This document shows positions 36,345 to 47,972 of a stretch of 64,000 bases of DNA, piece by piece. Origin of the DNA: Eulemur rufifrons. Taxonomy: Eukaryota; Chordata; Mammalia; Primates; Lemuridae. The notes beneath the pieces were generated by a model. The model saw only the letters and a program-made list of their open reading frames with translations, did not search any database and had not been told where the DNA came from. Made by a program: the position numbers and the translations under genes. The stretch is taken from assembly GCF_041146395.1 (NCBI RefSeq), contig NC_090989.1, positions 173,817,501-173,881,500 on the forward strand. Direction: 5' to 3'. Within the stretch, counting starts at the first letter, position 1; the number at the start of each line of letters is the position of its first letter.

Positions 36345-38117
36345 GAAAAGTAAACCTGTCTGCATGGAACATTTAGTCCAACAAGCTGCCAGCAATTGGG
36401 GAATAAGTTTTGAGTGGAAAATGCTGTAAAACAGGAAAACAAAATCATAAAAGAGTCAGGGTTTGTTGCACTGGCTGTACAGGCAGTTCTGGGTGGGGCA
36501 GTAAACAAGGGAAGCTCTCCTGAGCTGGAGGCCAGCGGCATTTAGAGGTAGCTGCATGATTTCTGGCAGGGGTCAGAGCTGCTCTTAGAGCACAGACGCT
36601 GTCAGCAGGGGAATTTCAAACAGCAAGGGCAGAAGACTGGAAGCCTCACCTCCAAATTCTATCTGAGGACCGCTACTTAGAGTGCGTTTATGCAGAGAAA
36701 GACCAGTGAACAGCTCAGGTTCAAAGTCAGATTCTACCAACTTGGAGTAAAATCCAGCTCTGATCTTGCCTGCGTTATGATCTTAATGCATCTGTGAAAG
36801 AGAGAAAAGCACCTTCTTCCCAAGGTAGTTCACGACGAATGCATGTACAGTGTCTAAAGGGCCAGCTCCCCGCGCACAGTGGGTTTTCAGGAAAGGGTGC
36901 CTCTGGTCATTACTCCACGCTCAGACCGTCTCAGCAGGAAACCGGCATTCACTTGGTTCAGCACTTCTTTGTGCTGAATGTGTGAATGCAAGAAAAGGAA
37001 GGCATAGGTTACTAGCAAACACTGGCTTCATCTTCACCCCAGAGCTAGATGCCTGAACTTCTCTCTTTAAGAGGGAGAGGCAAATGCACTGGGCTGTGGA
37101 GAAATTTCAACCAAGAATTCATAAAACAGGAAACCAGTGCAACCAGGGAGATTCTTAGGCTTAGCCCTATTCCCCTGTGTGTACCACAGAAAGGTAGGGT
37201 GGCACCCTAAGTCCCCTGCTCTGTCCTAAGAAGGCATGAGGAACATAGTGAGCTACTCCCTGTTCCCATTTAGACAGTCAAGGGGTTGGCCAGGAGGCAG
37301 TGGACACTGGCATTGACCCCCATTCTTCTTGCTGAGAAAAATATAGATTTTTATACATTAGCCACCCCTCCCTCACACATGCCAGGTGCTAACCCCACTC
37401 CCTACTTCAGGCTGAACCTAACTGGCATAAACCAATTAGCATACGAATGGACCCGGGACAGAAGCCAGTCCGTCCAGAGATCTGAAGACTGTTGCTCAGA
37501 ATTCTGGGATAAAGGTGCCCTCTCCCCTGTGTATGTGTAAAGCACAGATGTGAGGAATAAACTGCTACAGCCACTCTTGCTACTATAAAGGAAGAAAATC
37601 TGACGACAAAGCCCACACAGGGGGAGGGCAGAGCAGACAGAATTCAGAGGACAGCAGCAGCCTCCTAAACCTCACCTGAAGTTGGAACCTTCTGGATTCC
37701 TCAGTTACACGAGCCAAAAACAGCCCTTATTGTTTAAGCCACTTGAAATTGGGGTTTCTGCAGGTCATATGGGTCCTTCTACCTTCAGAAGCCCCGAGAC
37801 CCCCAGCGATGTCAGCAAGGACTCCACCCTTTCATCAGGTGGCTCAGATTTCCTGACAAAAACACCATTTCCTGGTCCACAGAGCAGGCCAGTAGCCTCC
37901 TGCCCTCAGGCCGTGCAGCAGAAGGACAAAGGAAGAAAGCTTCACTCTGCACCTTCCCCTCTGAGCCCACCTCTTGCTCTTGGCCACTCCTCTCTACCCT
38001 GACCCTCCCTTTTGGAATGATCTGCCATCTGACCACCTTCAAGTTCCAAAAGCAGGTCTGATGTCCACTCTGAAATTCTGATCAGTTTCCACATTCTACT
38101 GACATTCCTGTGCCCAA
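36345..38117. other. Non-coding DNA, nothing recognised
   Basis: Moderately GC-rich and probably largely unique or old repeat. No splice-bounded exon was found. Confidence 0.35.
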
Positions 38118-38290
38118 GAGTGAGTGTGTGAGCGAGTGTGTATGTGTGTGAGCGTACGGGTAAGCTTGAGTGTCGGAATGTGTGTGAGTACAAGTGTGAA
38201 GTGTGTCTGGGGATGAATATGTCCGTGCAAAGAGCCAGTGTGAACATGTATGTGGGGTACAAGAGTGTATGTGGGCACATATGTGAGTGT
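38118..38290. repeat. Degenerate TG-rich tandem region
   Basis: Repeated TGTGTGAGCG, GTGTATGTGTGTG and GTGTGAGTAC words over about 170 bases: a decayed (TG)n/minisatellite-like tract. Confidence 0.7.
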
Positions 38291-38495
38291 CCAAGACGTG
38301 TACAGATGTTTCTGACAAAGTGCTCCACCTAGGGGCGGACTGTCAAACTGATGCCCTCTGATGACACAGAAGTACGCGTGCCCAAGAAATCACCACTGGG
38401 AAGAAAGAATGCCATTTTACCCCTGGGCACTGTACTTTTTTAATAAGAGTAATGCCTGAATGGTTATAGGACAAGAGAAAAAACGGAAAAATATA

Positions 38496-38585
38496 TGTAT
38501 ATTTGTTGAGATGGGGTCTTGCTATATCGCCCAGGCTAGTCTCCAACTCCTGAGTTCAAGCGATCCTCCTGCCTCAGCCTCCTGA
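38496..38585 (-). mobile_element. Alu fragment, reverse
   Basis: GAGATGGGGTCTTGCTATAT, CGCCCAGGCTAGTCTCCAAC, TGCCTCAGCCTCCTGAGA; about one-third of an Alu. Confidence 0.85.
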
Positions 38586-39695
38586 GAACAATATTTCTAT
38601 TATAATGGAAATATCAAAGTTTGAAGATCTGTACTTGACCCATAGAAAAGGGGCTTCAAACAAGAAGGGGTCAGCTAGGTGAAATCCGTGAGTCCTCTGG
38701 GCTGTGTTCTGTGGCACACTAGTGATGGCATCCCCGATCGAAAAGGGGACAATGTCATTCAACCATTCGGCTCTGAGTGTTGCCAGGTGGCCATGATGGC
38801 CCAGTGGTGCCAGAACTCTGATTTAAAACAGTGCACATCAGAACAAGTTAACCAGATTTATACATGAACTATCCTGATTTTCTATATGGTAGTTACTAAT
38901 CCATGTAGTATTTAAACTGTAAGTCACCAGTTTGCAACCTATGCTATAAATTCTCTGTTGCTTCGTTAGATCAAAGAAGGTTTAAGTTAGGACTCCGTTA
39001 AATTCTCGTTGCCCTGAGAGAACTTACAAATATGACTCAACTTACGAAAAGTACACTTGACCACCCGCACCTCAGTCTGAAACAAGGTACACCTGGATGA
39101 TTATAAATACGTCTAAGCAACACCATTTAAACCTGGGATAGAGAGGGAGCTCGAGTGGCCAGCATTAGGTTTCTGAATTATGTTCTTTATCCCACAGGAT
39201 ATGAATCATCCCAGGCTCAATCCTTCAGCAGAGTAAATCTCTTTGCCAGAAGCATGAGGAATCAGAAATGTTCTGTCTCGTGATTTCATCAAAATACTTG
39301 ACTACTGAACAAAATCTCCAGTTCCAAAGCTGACCATGCACTCCTGTCTAGGGAAACCTTTGAGAAGCCCATTGAATAAAGTAGTGAGTAATTCACAATA
39401 TCCTGGATAATGATCTAGGGACGTGGTTACAATATAATTCACATTGGAATTCTAGTTAACCATACACTAGCCTCCAGTCTAGTTTCACATGCACCTCTTA
39501 AAGTGGAAGATTTCCAAAGGCCGTGCTTTTGAACAACTGTTTATATCAGATCAGAACAAACCCCTGACTGAGTGATTTTTAAATTTGATTGTTTGGAAGC
39601 CAAGTTGCAAAAATCAGTGGCAGAGTGTTCAGGAGTACAGCAGGAATATTGCCCACTTGCTGATCTGGCCAGAAATCGCACTTCTCTCTCTGGGA
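38586..39695. other. Non-coding DNA, nothing recognised
   Basis: No gene or repeat family identified. Confidence 0.35.
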
Positions 39696-39922
39696 CAATA
39701 ATAACAGCTAACAAACATTTACTGAGTGCTTACTATATGCCAAGCACTACTTTCAGCACTTTTCATCTATAAACTTATTAATGTGATCAACAACCCTAGG
39801 AGGTGGGTCCTATTATTATCCCCATTTTTCAGATGAGGCGGAGAGAGGTTAAGAAAATTACACAAGGTTTTCCAGCTGGTAGGTGGGGGAGCCAAGTTTC
39901 AAAGTTAGGAGGCACTGGGGGA
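39696..39922 (-). repeat. MIR SINE, nearly complete
   Basis: AACATTTACTGAGTGCTTAC, TATGCCAAGCACTACTTTCA, ACCCTAGGAGGTGGGTCCTA, TTATTATCCCCATTTTTCAG and AGATGAGGCGGAGAGAGGTT. Confidence 0.92.
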
Positions 39923-40109
39923 CGAGGGGGCAGTCAGAGGAGACCTGACAGAATGCCAGAGACAAGTGCCACCTCCTTCCCAGATCTTCCAAGTTTGGTA
40001 GGAAGCTTCACATCCAGCAGGCACTAAATAAAACCTTTGTGGTTACCTGTGTCACTGGTGGGTCTCACGCTTACCAAGGTCTCCTCTTTGGTCCCACACT
40101 GCAGTCTAT

Positions 40110-40225
40110 TGACAGCTCTATTGCATAACCCCCAGGGTCTACGACAATGGTTCATTGCCAGACTCTTGACACCAGTGCCTGGTGTATACTGGGCACAAGA
40201 GTCATGTTTGTTGAATGACTGGATT
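40110..40225 (+). repeat. L2 LINE 3' end
   Basis: ACACCAGTGCCTGGTGTATA, CTGGGCACAAGAGTCATGTT and TGTTGAATGACTGG. Confidence 0.75.
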
Positions 40226-40283
40226 AAAGATGCCCAAATAGACCAACACATAAAACAAGTCAATAATATCAGTAAAAGTAATC

Positions 40284-40505
40284 GCTGATGTTTATTGAGC
40301 ACTAATGAGCTAAGTGCTTATGTATTATAATTTCATTTAATCTCCCAATGACTCTAAAATATAGACATAATTTTGATTATCTCCACTGTACAGTTAAAGA
40401 AACTGAGGCACAGAAAGTGAAGTAACTTACTCAAGGTCACTTAGCCTGGACTTGACCCCAGGCAATCTGACCTTAGAGTCGGATCTCTTAACCTCACACT
40501 GTCTC
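40284..40505 (-). repeat. MIR SINE, nearly complete
   Basis: GATGTTTATTGAGCACTAAT, AATTTCATTTAATCTCCCAA, TAAAGAAACTGAGGCACAGA, AACTTACTCAAGGTCACTTA. Confidence 0.92.
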
Positions 40506-42139
40506 TGGCTTTATTTTATTGCCCTGCCTGAAGGCAATTAGGCATCGGCGTGTTCTCAATAGCTCTTCTCAAATACTTTCCCACCATACTGCTCCTCTCA
40601 GAACTGCACCTGCCCGGAGTCACAAATCACTGTAGCCCCACTTCATAACCAGACCTCCTCACAAGTCATCACATCCTAGCAGTGGCTTTAAGACAGAAAT
40701 AAATATGCAAGATGCTTGAAACAGCAAGGTTTCCCGTCTTCCTTTTTCCCCGGCTTTAGAGCTTGATTTGATTGCCTCATTAATCTCAAGGGAGCGTGAT
40801 GAATTCACCACACGTCCAAAAGATGTGCAGCATTTCGAGAAGCAGCAGAATGAAGACAATAAAACCCTGCATCCCCTATGCCGTGAGCTGCGGAGGAAGG
40901 GACAAGAAGAAGAAAATGGTACAAATTGCTCCCAGCTCTTTGTGAGAGACGTAGAGGAAAAGAAGTAGAGAAAAATTTCTATTTGCTTAAATTCTTCTGT
41001 TTACACTAAAGCCATTGCACACCCTTGGGGATTTGGAACCTGCTGGAATTTCTCCATTCGGGGCTGTTTTGTTGGGCTTTTCATTATACTGCATGTAGTT
41101 TCTTTCACTAAGGATGATGTTGGCTTGGGGGAGAGGTATGCATATGGAATAGTTTCAACTAGGTTTCTCAAGACAAGTAAATATGTTTCCATCTCCAGAG
41201 GGAGACTAGGAAACATCATAGTTATATTTCATTTGCAGAGAGATAGAGAGAGCTTCCAGAGGAGAAAGGTGGTTGCAGGTTCTGTTGTCAATCTGAATAG
41301 AACTGTAAGATTTTGTGCAAAACACACAATGCGCTCTTCAAAAGACCTCAATCCAGAAGAAATAAAGCGCTGCTTTAACAATGGAGAGAAAAACTCTGGG
41401 ACAAGACTGTCCATCATGCAGACAAGTAGCACAAACCAGTCATGGGAAAGAAGAAAAAGCACAAAAACATTTCCCGTGCACTGCAAGAATGCTCCCCCTC
41501 GCCTTTAACGAATTTATATTACATGGCTAGGAACCATGCATCTTAGAAAACAGATGATCTTTCCTTTCAGCAAGGGAAAATAATGATTCATTTTAATTAG
41601 AAGATGTTCCTTCAATGAAGGTGTAGTGGTCCGCGGGCAGAAAAAGTCAATGGTGATCTTAGATCTCCTAGAGGGTTGAGTCAATAGATGCTGTTTACGG
41701 CTGCAGGTGAGCCGGGGCCATCAGGTTGGGTTTGACGTCTAGCACATTTCCAGGGGCTGCATTTCAACACCATCACGGCTATTGCCTGACGTAGAGGGTG
41801 TGCCCAGGAGGCAGGCTGAGTTGTGTTGTCTTCCGGGGACTCCCACGAGGAGCTCTCCTTCTAGCCTTGGCCCCTGCTATGCTGAGACCCACAGCTCACA
41901 CACCTCCTAAGGCACTGACCAATGCTCAGAGAGAAGAAAGAATTATTCAACATCTGTATTTTGTGAACAGGCAACAACATGAGTGACTTGCTCAAATGGA
42001 TATAGAGAGAGCCCCATCATGACTTCTTGAGGCTGGGCAACCACCTTTAAAGGGAAGCAGGTTCACATAATACGGTGGATTTGGGAGCAGATCCATGCTC
42101 CCAATTGTTCTTTCACTTCAACTCTGTGCAACTGGCTTT
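40506..42139. other. Non-coding DNA with two unexplained open frames
   Basis: 40758-40967 is an acceptor-like tract plus a charged 66-codon frame; 41125-41508 is a 127-codon frame without ATG or a known domain. Neither has supporting evidence as a gene. Confidence 0.3.
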
Positions 42140-42224
42140 TAAGGGTCTTCTGTGTCCGTGCTCAGGCTCTGTCTGTCTCTCCAGGCCCCCCGGCCCTGCA
42201 ACCCCTCTTCCCTCTCTCTCCTCT

Positions 42225-42592
42225 CACCCAGTACACCATCTCTCGTATGGCCACTGTACGTGCTGTTGCCTCCATGTGGAACCTTCTCCTGGCTGAGCCC
42301 TGCTCAGTCTTCAGCTCTCAGCTGAAAAGTCATGGCCAGGAGAAAGCTGTCTATGAGTCCCTCCGCCTAGGCCAGGTTCTTCTGCTAAATAGCCTCTTGG
42401 GACTGTGATTCTTTCCTCCAGACTTACCTTAGTCTGCAATTACACATTTCTTCATGGGACTCTTTAATTTTTATCTTTTCTACGAAGCTGGTTTTTCAGA
42501 GCAAGAAACATTGTTTTTGTTCTCTACTGTATCTCCATCCCTCGTGGCACATTGTGGGGGCTAAAAGAATGTTTGCTGAATGAAGAAATACT
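42225..42592 (+). repeat. L2 LINE 3' region
   Basis: GCTGTTGCCTCCATGTGGAA, TTCAGCTCTCAGCTGAAAAG, CTGTATCTCCATCCCTCGTG and AATGTTTGCTGAATGAAGAA. Confidence 0.85.
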
Positions 42593-42927
42593 CACAGTAT
42601 CAGGCTGACATATTAAGGCGCAGATAAGAGATAGCAGTACAGGCTAGCAGTCATCTTTTTTCCCTGTGGAATTAATCACTTACACAAAAGAAAAACTAGA
42701 CGCCCTGCTGAATAAAGTGCCCTGTCTTCCCAGTTAGAAAGATTAAATATTAAAAGGTTTATATAGGGGAATCACTTTTTGCTTTGACTACTAGGTCATA
42801 CCAAGTAGCTCAAAGCCAAATTTTTGGTCTGCCCTTACTAACTAGCATGGAGTTGCAGGTGGTTCTGAGTAATGCACAAGCTTCCCAATAGATGCAAAGC
42901 ACGTGTTCTTAGCTGCTAAAGGTTTAC

Positions 42928-42993
42928 AGAAAAAAAAAAAGAAAGAAAAAAGAAAGAAAGAAAAGAAAAAAGAAAAAGGAAGAAAGAAAGAAG
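42928..42993. repeat. 66-base pure purine tract, (GAAA)n-like
   Basis: Only A and G from 42928 to 42993, in AGAAAGAAAG words. No SINE is attached to it. Confidence 0.95.
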
Positions 42994-43127
42994 CAGGCAC
43001 TCCAAGAACCTTGCTTGGAGAAACAATACTATTTTATTAGATTGAAACCCACTGAAATCTGGCCAAATTGTCTTTAGGCTCTAAAACCTCAAATGCAAAC
43101 CTGATTCTAAATCAGACACTATGGCCA

Positions 43128-43608
43128 TTGTTCTTAGTTTCCTGTGGCTGCTGTGACAAATTACCACAAAATGGGTGGCTTCAAACAGCTGAAATTTAGT
43201 CTCTCACAGTTCTGAAAGTCAGGAGTCCAAAGTCAGTTTCCCTGGGCTGAAACCCAGGAGTCAGCAGGGCCACACTCCCTGCGGAGGCTCCAGGGGAGCA
43301 TCCGTCCCCGCATCTTCCAGCTCCTGGTGGCTGCCAGCTTTCCTTCACTGTGGCCACATCACTCCAGTCTCTCCCTCTCTCCTCAACTGCCTTCTCCTCT
43401 GCGTGTCTCTCCATGTCCCCTTGCCTCACTTTTACAGAGGCACTTGTGAGGGCATGTAGGGCCCACCTAGACGATCTAGGATCATCTCCCCATCCCAGGA
43501 ATCTTAATTTCACCACATCTGCAAAGTTTTTGGTATGTAAGACATTAATGACATTTACAGATTCCAAGGATATCTTTGGGGTCATTACTCAGCCTACTAT
43601 AGCCACCT
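43128..43608 (-). mobile_element. MaLR LTR (MLT1-like), reverse
   Basis: TAGTTTCCTGTGGCTGCTGT, GACAAATTACCACAAAATGG, CAGTTCTGAAAGTCAGGAGT, TCACCACATCTGCAAAGTTT and a TCTTTGGGGTCATTACTCAG end follow the reverse complement of MLT1-type LTRs. A solo, decayed non-coding copy; no viral genes. Confidence 0.8.
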
Positions 43609-43744
43609 TTTTCAACCCTAAAATGTAGACACACACACACATAATAACATGTTTACTAAAAATCTATACTACATGTACAGAGCAACTTTACTAATCAATG
43701 AGTGTCACTACTTTGAATTGGGCTTAGACCATTTGGTGGGAGGT

Positions 43745-43930
43745 TGACGTGGTGTGGCGGGCAGAATTCTAACATGGGCCCCACGATTGCCATACCCTAT
43801 GTCATCCCTCCCCTTGGGTGTAGCTGAGGCCTCCAAGTTGCTTCTAGCCGAGAGAAGAAGGCAAAGATGTCGGGGTGTCATTCCCCTCATTAGGCTGCCT
43901 CTGTGCCTAAGGTGATGGGTTATGCACAGA
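43745..43930 (+). mobile_element. LTR-like fragment (ERVL type), family uncertain
   Basis: GGCGGGCAGAATTCTAACAT, GGGCCCCACGATTGCCATAC and GGGTGTCATTCCCCTCATTA resemble the start of an old mammalian LTR. No coding sequence. Confidence 0.5.
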
Positions 43931-44094
43931 CAGCTCAAATGAACAGAGTCAACTGCACCAAAAACCCTAATAGCAAAGTACACCAGGAAGAAAAGATGTT
44001 CTGCATACGTGAGATGGTTCAGAGCCAGAAAATGGATTTACAGTAACTGGGAAATATATGGTAGACAGATTTAGGGGAATTGGAAAGGGGTAAA

Positions 44095-44560
44095 TTTTAG
44101 CCAAACTCTTTCAGTCACAGGGATGGAAATCCAACTCAAACTGGCCAAATAAAACATGAATAAATAAATTCAATAAAGGTGAATACAGACAGTTTGTTGG
44201 CTTGTATAACTGAAAAGTCCAGAAGTACCTGGCTCCAGGCACTGATGCTCTGGAATCTGTCTCAGTTCCCTTTCCCCAGTGTGGATCTCCCTCTCGGCAG
44301 ACCCCTCCAGTGGAGCCAGAGGAGGCCACCTGCAGGTCCGGGCTTACACCCCGCTGGTCCAGCCACCCCTGTGCAAAGTGAGCTTCTCTTTCCCAGTGAT
44401 TCCAGCAAGAGTCTCTCAGTTATCCCTCTGCACCAGCTCTCGGCACCGGAGTCACATGTCCAAACTTGACACCAAAAAGTAGTGGGAGCGATGCCACCTA
44501 AGCCCAAAGGAAAACTGGGGTTCTCTTACCAGAAGAAGGGGGATTGGGAAGGCAAAATCA
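44095..44560 (+). repeat. Ancient interspersed repeat, related to 32700-33300
   Basis: GGCTTGTATAACTGAAAAGT, CTTCTCTTTCCCAGTGATTC, CTTACCAGAAGAAGGGGGAT. I know the order from other mammalian genomes but cannot name the family. Confidence 0.5.
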
Positions 44561-44885
44561 CAGGTGCCTACGACCTGACATGCAACATGGTAGAAGGACA
44601 CAAAATTCCATACTTGGGAAAAGGATGGAAGAGGCCTTTTTAAGTCAAGAACCCAAGAATCAAACAGTAAATGGAAGTTTCTGTGCATAATACACAGTGC
44701 AGAATTGCAGACTGAGCTATAGAAGAGATGTTAAAATGGGTTAAAATGGGTCAAGGTGGTTGATCTGCTGGAGCTGATAAACAAGATAATCCCAGGGAAG
44801 GATTTCAGATGGGGTGTGGCCTGAGTAAGCTGGCAGAATCCCTTTCTAGCAAAAGCCTGTAAGATGTATGGAAAGGAATATCCTT

Positions 44886-44911
44886 AAAAAAAAAAAAAAA
44901 AAAAAAAAAAA
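44886..44911. repeat. A26 homopolymer
   Basis: Twenty-six A in a row with no SINE or retrocopy body recognised upstream. Confidence 0.95.
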
Positions 44912-44929
44912 GGCACGTCCTTTTCATCT

Positions 44930-45128
44930 GTAAGGCAATCGTTACGTGTCAGGCACCATGGTTTCTACCTTACATTCATGATCAGATTTATTCCTCACCA
45001 ACAGCTCTATGAAGTGGGTACTTTGACATCGGAAAACACTTAGGGTCAGGAGGCTAAGTGATTTTTCCTGAGGTCACTGACCTAGCAACTGGTAGAACAA
45101 GGGCTCAAATCCAGGTGAACATGTCTTC
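44930..45128 (-). repeat. MIR SINE
   Basis: CGTTACGTGTCAGGCACCAT, AGCTCTATGAAGTGGGTACT, AGGTCACTGACCTAGCAACT and GGGCTCAAATCCAGGTG. Confidence 0.8.
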
Positions 45129-45330
45129 AGAGACACTGAGCTGAGCTTCCTTTTTCTGAATTAGCCTTGATGTGCACAGGACACGAGAATGGAGAAATGC
45201 CCATTAAAATTTAACTCTCATACTGTGAAAGATTTCTTTCAAAGCTTTGTGGATTTAATTAAGTAGCCGACTTTTATTTTGGCCCATGATTTAATTGACC
45301 AAGACTTCAGAAGAAGTCAAAAGCCCTTTG

Positions 45331-45654
45331 GGCTGGGCGCGGTGGCTCATGCCCGTAATCCTGGCACTCTGGGAGGCAGAGGCAGGAGGATCACTCGAGG
45401 TCAGGAGTTTGAGACCAGCCTGAGCAAGAGCGAGACCCTGTCTCTACTAAAAATTAGAAAGAAATTAACCGGACAACTAAAAATATATAGAAAAAGTTAG
45501 CCGGGTATGGTGGCGCATGCTTGTAGTCCCAGCTACTCGGGAGGCTGAGGCAGGAGGATTGCTTGAGCCCAGGAGTTTGAGGTTGCTGTGAGCTAGGCTG
45601 ACGCCACAGCACTCTAGCCCAGGCAACAGAGTGCGACTCTGTTTCAAAAAAAAA
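45331..45654 (+). mobile_element. Full-length strepsirrhine Alu with TSDs
   Basis: Starts GGCTGGGCGCGGTGGCTCAT; linker with GAAAGAAATTAACCGGACAA and AAAAATATATAGAAAAAGTT; right arm GCTGTGAGCTAGGCTGACGC; A-tail. TSD AAAAGCCCTTTG at 45319-45330 and about 45655-45666. Confidence 0.96.
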
Positions 45655-45667
45655 AAAAGCCCTTTGG

Positions 45668-46039
45668 AGAAAAGAAAAGTGGAGCCAAATGAGCAGAAGA
45701 ACAGCGTGAAGCAGAGGTACCAGGGAGGCCAACAATGGGTTATCAGATGCCTCCTCACCCTGCCCTGCGAGGACCTGTCAGAGGTAAACAATGAGAGAGG
45801 AAGTCAGAGAGGGAAATGGCCAGGGAAAGTTCAGGCCTCTCTCCCTCCCACGCCCTCACTCCCCATTGTGGCTCTCACTGAGTCAGCCTAGATGGGAAGA
45901 AGGCAGAGACCTGACCCATCCCATGTCCAGCCCACCCATGCCCTGGAAGCAGGGGAGGATGACGCTTGTGAGCACAGCTTAGACACACCCATGTACTGCT
46001 TGGTCCCCACCACCAGCACCGGAGACTTCTGAAGAGTCA
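45668..46039. other. Non-coding DNA, nothing recognised
   Basis: No gene or repeat identified. Confidence 0.35.
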
Positions 46040-46175
46040 GGGCCCTGGGGAGAGAGAGAACCAGCCAGGGACCTGGATTCTGGTGCCAGCCCTAGTATTA
46101 ATTACTGGATGACTTTGGATAAGGCACTTCATGTCTCTGGGCCTTAGTTCCCCATATGAAAAGTCTGGGGTTGAA
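46040..46175 (+). repeat. MIR SINE, forward
   Basis: CTGGATTCTGGTGCCAGCCC, TGGATGACTTTGGATAAGGC, CTCTGGGCCTTAGTTCCCCA. Confidence 0.8.
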
Positions 46176-46424
46176 TTACATTAGGCATCGCACATGCAAA
46201 TGCCAATAGAGACCAGGCAGGCAATGAAGGTGATGCAGCAGCCTAAGTGTAGGACAATAGGGAGCAGTGGGGACTAAAGGGCACATGTCTTGTCCAGTGA
46301 GGACATTCCTGATATCTCCAGATGTTCCAGTTTTGCATGGGAAGCCAGAATTCAGACCTTTATATAAAATCTCCCAGTCTTTTAAGGCTGACAACAAATC
46401 AAGCCTGCAGGCCAGTTTGCAATC

Positions 46425-46600
46425 CTGAGTCTAGATGTGCCCTGTCCCATAAGGTAGCCATTAGCCACATGTGGCTATTTCAACTTAAATTAATTAAAAT
46501 AAAAAATTCAGTTCCTCAGTCATACCAGGAACCTTTCAAGTGCTCAACAGTCACATGTATCACTGGCTACCCTATTGCATGATGCAGATATGGAACAAAG
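46425..46600. mobile_element. DNA-transposon relic, family uncertain
   Basis: TGTGCCCTGTCCCATAAGGT, AGCCACATGTGGCTATTTCA and TTTCAAGTGCTCAACAGTCA, ATGTATCACTGGCTACCCTA are arranged as in a small MITE whose ends mirror each other. Confidence 0.5.
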
Positions 46601-47015
46601 CCAAATTTGCAGACAATTCTCTTGCATAGCTCCAGTTTCAATGATCTGTAAGATAACTTTCAGCTATTAAAACTCAAAATAAAGACAAAGAGAAACAAAC
46701 TTTACTTTCTTAATTGATAGGAAACAAAGCTATCAGAATTTCATGGCATGACCTTAACACAAAAAGATTGGTGTCATCAGTTTATCTTCATGCTCATAAG
46801 CTCCCTCCAGTTGCATTTAAATTGGTTTCTACAGATTTGTTACTAGAAGCAGCATGATACTTTGTAATCTGCTTCAACATATGAAGTATATTCCACAGTT
46901 ATTTAATTCACAAGGATTTGAAATCTAAATCTAGGTGAGGTATCACTTCCACATAGACTTTTTTAACTGCCCATGCAAGACCCTCTAGTGTGACAAGCTG
47001 CAATGTTTCAGACCA

Positions 47016-47345
47016 GGGGTCACCAGACTTTTCTATAAAGGATCAGATCGTAAATATCTTTAGCTCTGTGGGCTATTTGATCTCTGTGGCAACTACTCAT
47101 CTCTGCCTTATTGCAGGAAAGCAGCCATCGACAATATGTAAATAAACAGGCATGGCAGTGTTCCAATAAAACTTTACCTACGGACACCAAAATTTGCATT
47201 TCATATAATTTTCGTGTGTCAAATAAATAGTTGTTCCCCCAGCCATTTGAAAATGAAAAAGCCATTCTTAGCTTGGGATAGTATCAAAACAGGCAGTGTG
47301 CTGCTGGGTTTGGCCCTCAGGTGGCAGTTTGCTGACCCCTGCCTA
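47016..47345 (+). mobile_element. hAT-Charlie MITE (MER58-like, longer form)
   Basis: CAGGGGTCACCAGACTTTTC, GTAAATATCTTTAGCTCTGT, AAAGCAGCCATCGACAATAT, GTGTTCCAATAAAACTTTAC, CATTTGAAAATGAAAAAGCC, and the right end CAGTTTGCTGACCCCTGCC pairs with the left end. Confidence 0.85.
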
Positions 47346-47853
47346 TGCCCTGAAAGTTGTCAGATGAAGACACTGGTGAACTGTAAGGCAGGGAGGGCTG
47401 AGCCCTGAATCACGTATGTGATTCACTGGACATGTGTTCAATGTAAGTTCCTTACTTAGTGTTGTTCAGGAACGAAGGAAAGGACCACACAGGCTCTTTT
47501 GTGGGAGATGACCTCATTGATACAGTCAATCCTCATTACTTATGGATTCTGTATTTACAAATTCACCTACTCACTGAAATTCATTTGTAACTCCCAAATC
47601 AATACTCGAGGTACTTTTGTGGCCATTCTCCCACTTGTGGGGAGCGATGAAAAATGTGAATCACCCAATGCTCACATTCCCAGCTGAGGTATAACAGGGT
47701 AATGCTCCATCCTCTTGTTCCAGTTCCCGTGTATGTACAAGTGTCCCTTTCATAGTCTATTTAGCACCATGTTGTTCACATGTTTGTGCTTTTTTGCTGG
47801 TGATTCTGCTGTTTAAAATGGCTGCTAAGCATAGTGCTGAATTGCTGAATTAG

Positions 47854-47972
47854 CTGTGGTCGGAATACTTGTGTTCCCCCAAAATGCAGATGTTGAAACC
47901 TAATCACCAATGTAAGAGTGTTAGGATGTGGGGCCTTTGGGACATGGTTAGGTCATAAGGGCAGGACTTCCT
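47854..47972 (+). mobile_element. MaLR LTR fragment, forward
   Basis: GAATACTTGTGTTCCCCCAA, AATGCAGATGTTGAAACCTA, ATCACCAATGTAAGAGTGTT and GGTTAGGTCATAAGGGCAGG: the 5' start of an MLT1/MST-type LTR. Truncated, non-coding. Confidence 0.8.

Noticed and set aside
38082..38318. His/Thr-rich low-complexity proteins on - strand
   Set aside because: Produced by the TG-rich tract, not a coding gene.
41125..41508. 127-codon open frame on + strand
   Set aside because: It starts at TTG rather than ATG, has no recognisable domain, no Kozak context, and such lengths are expected by chance in 64 kb of AT-rich DNA.
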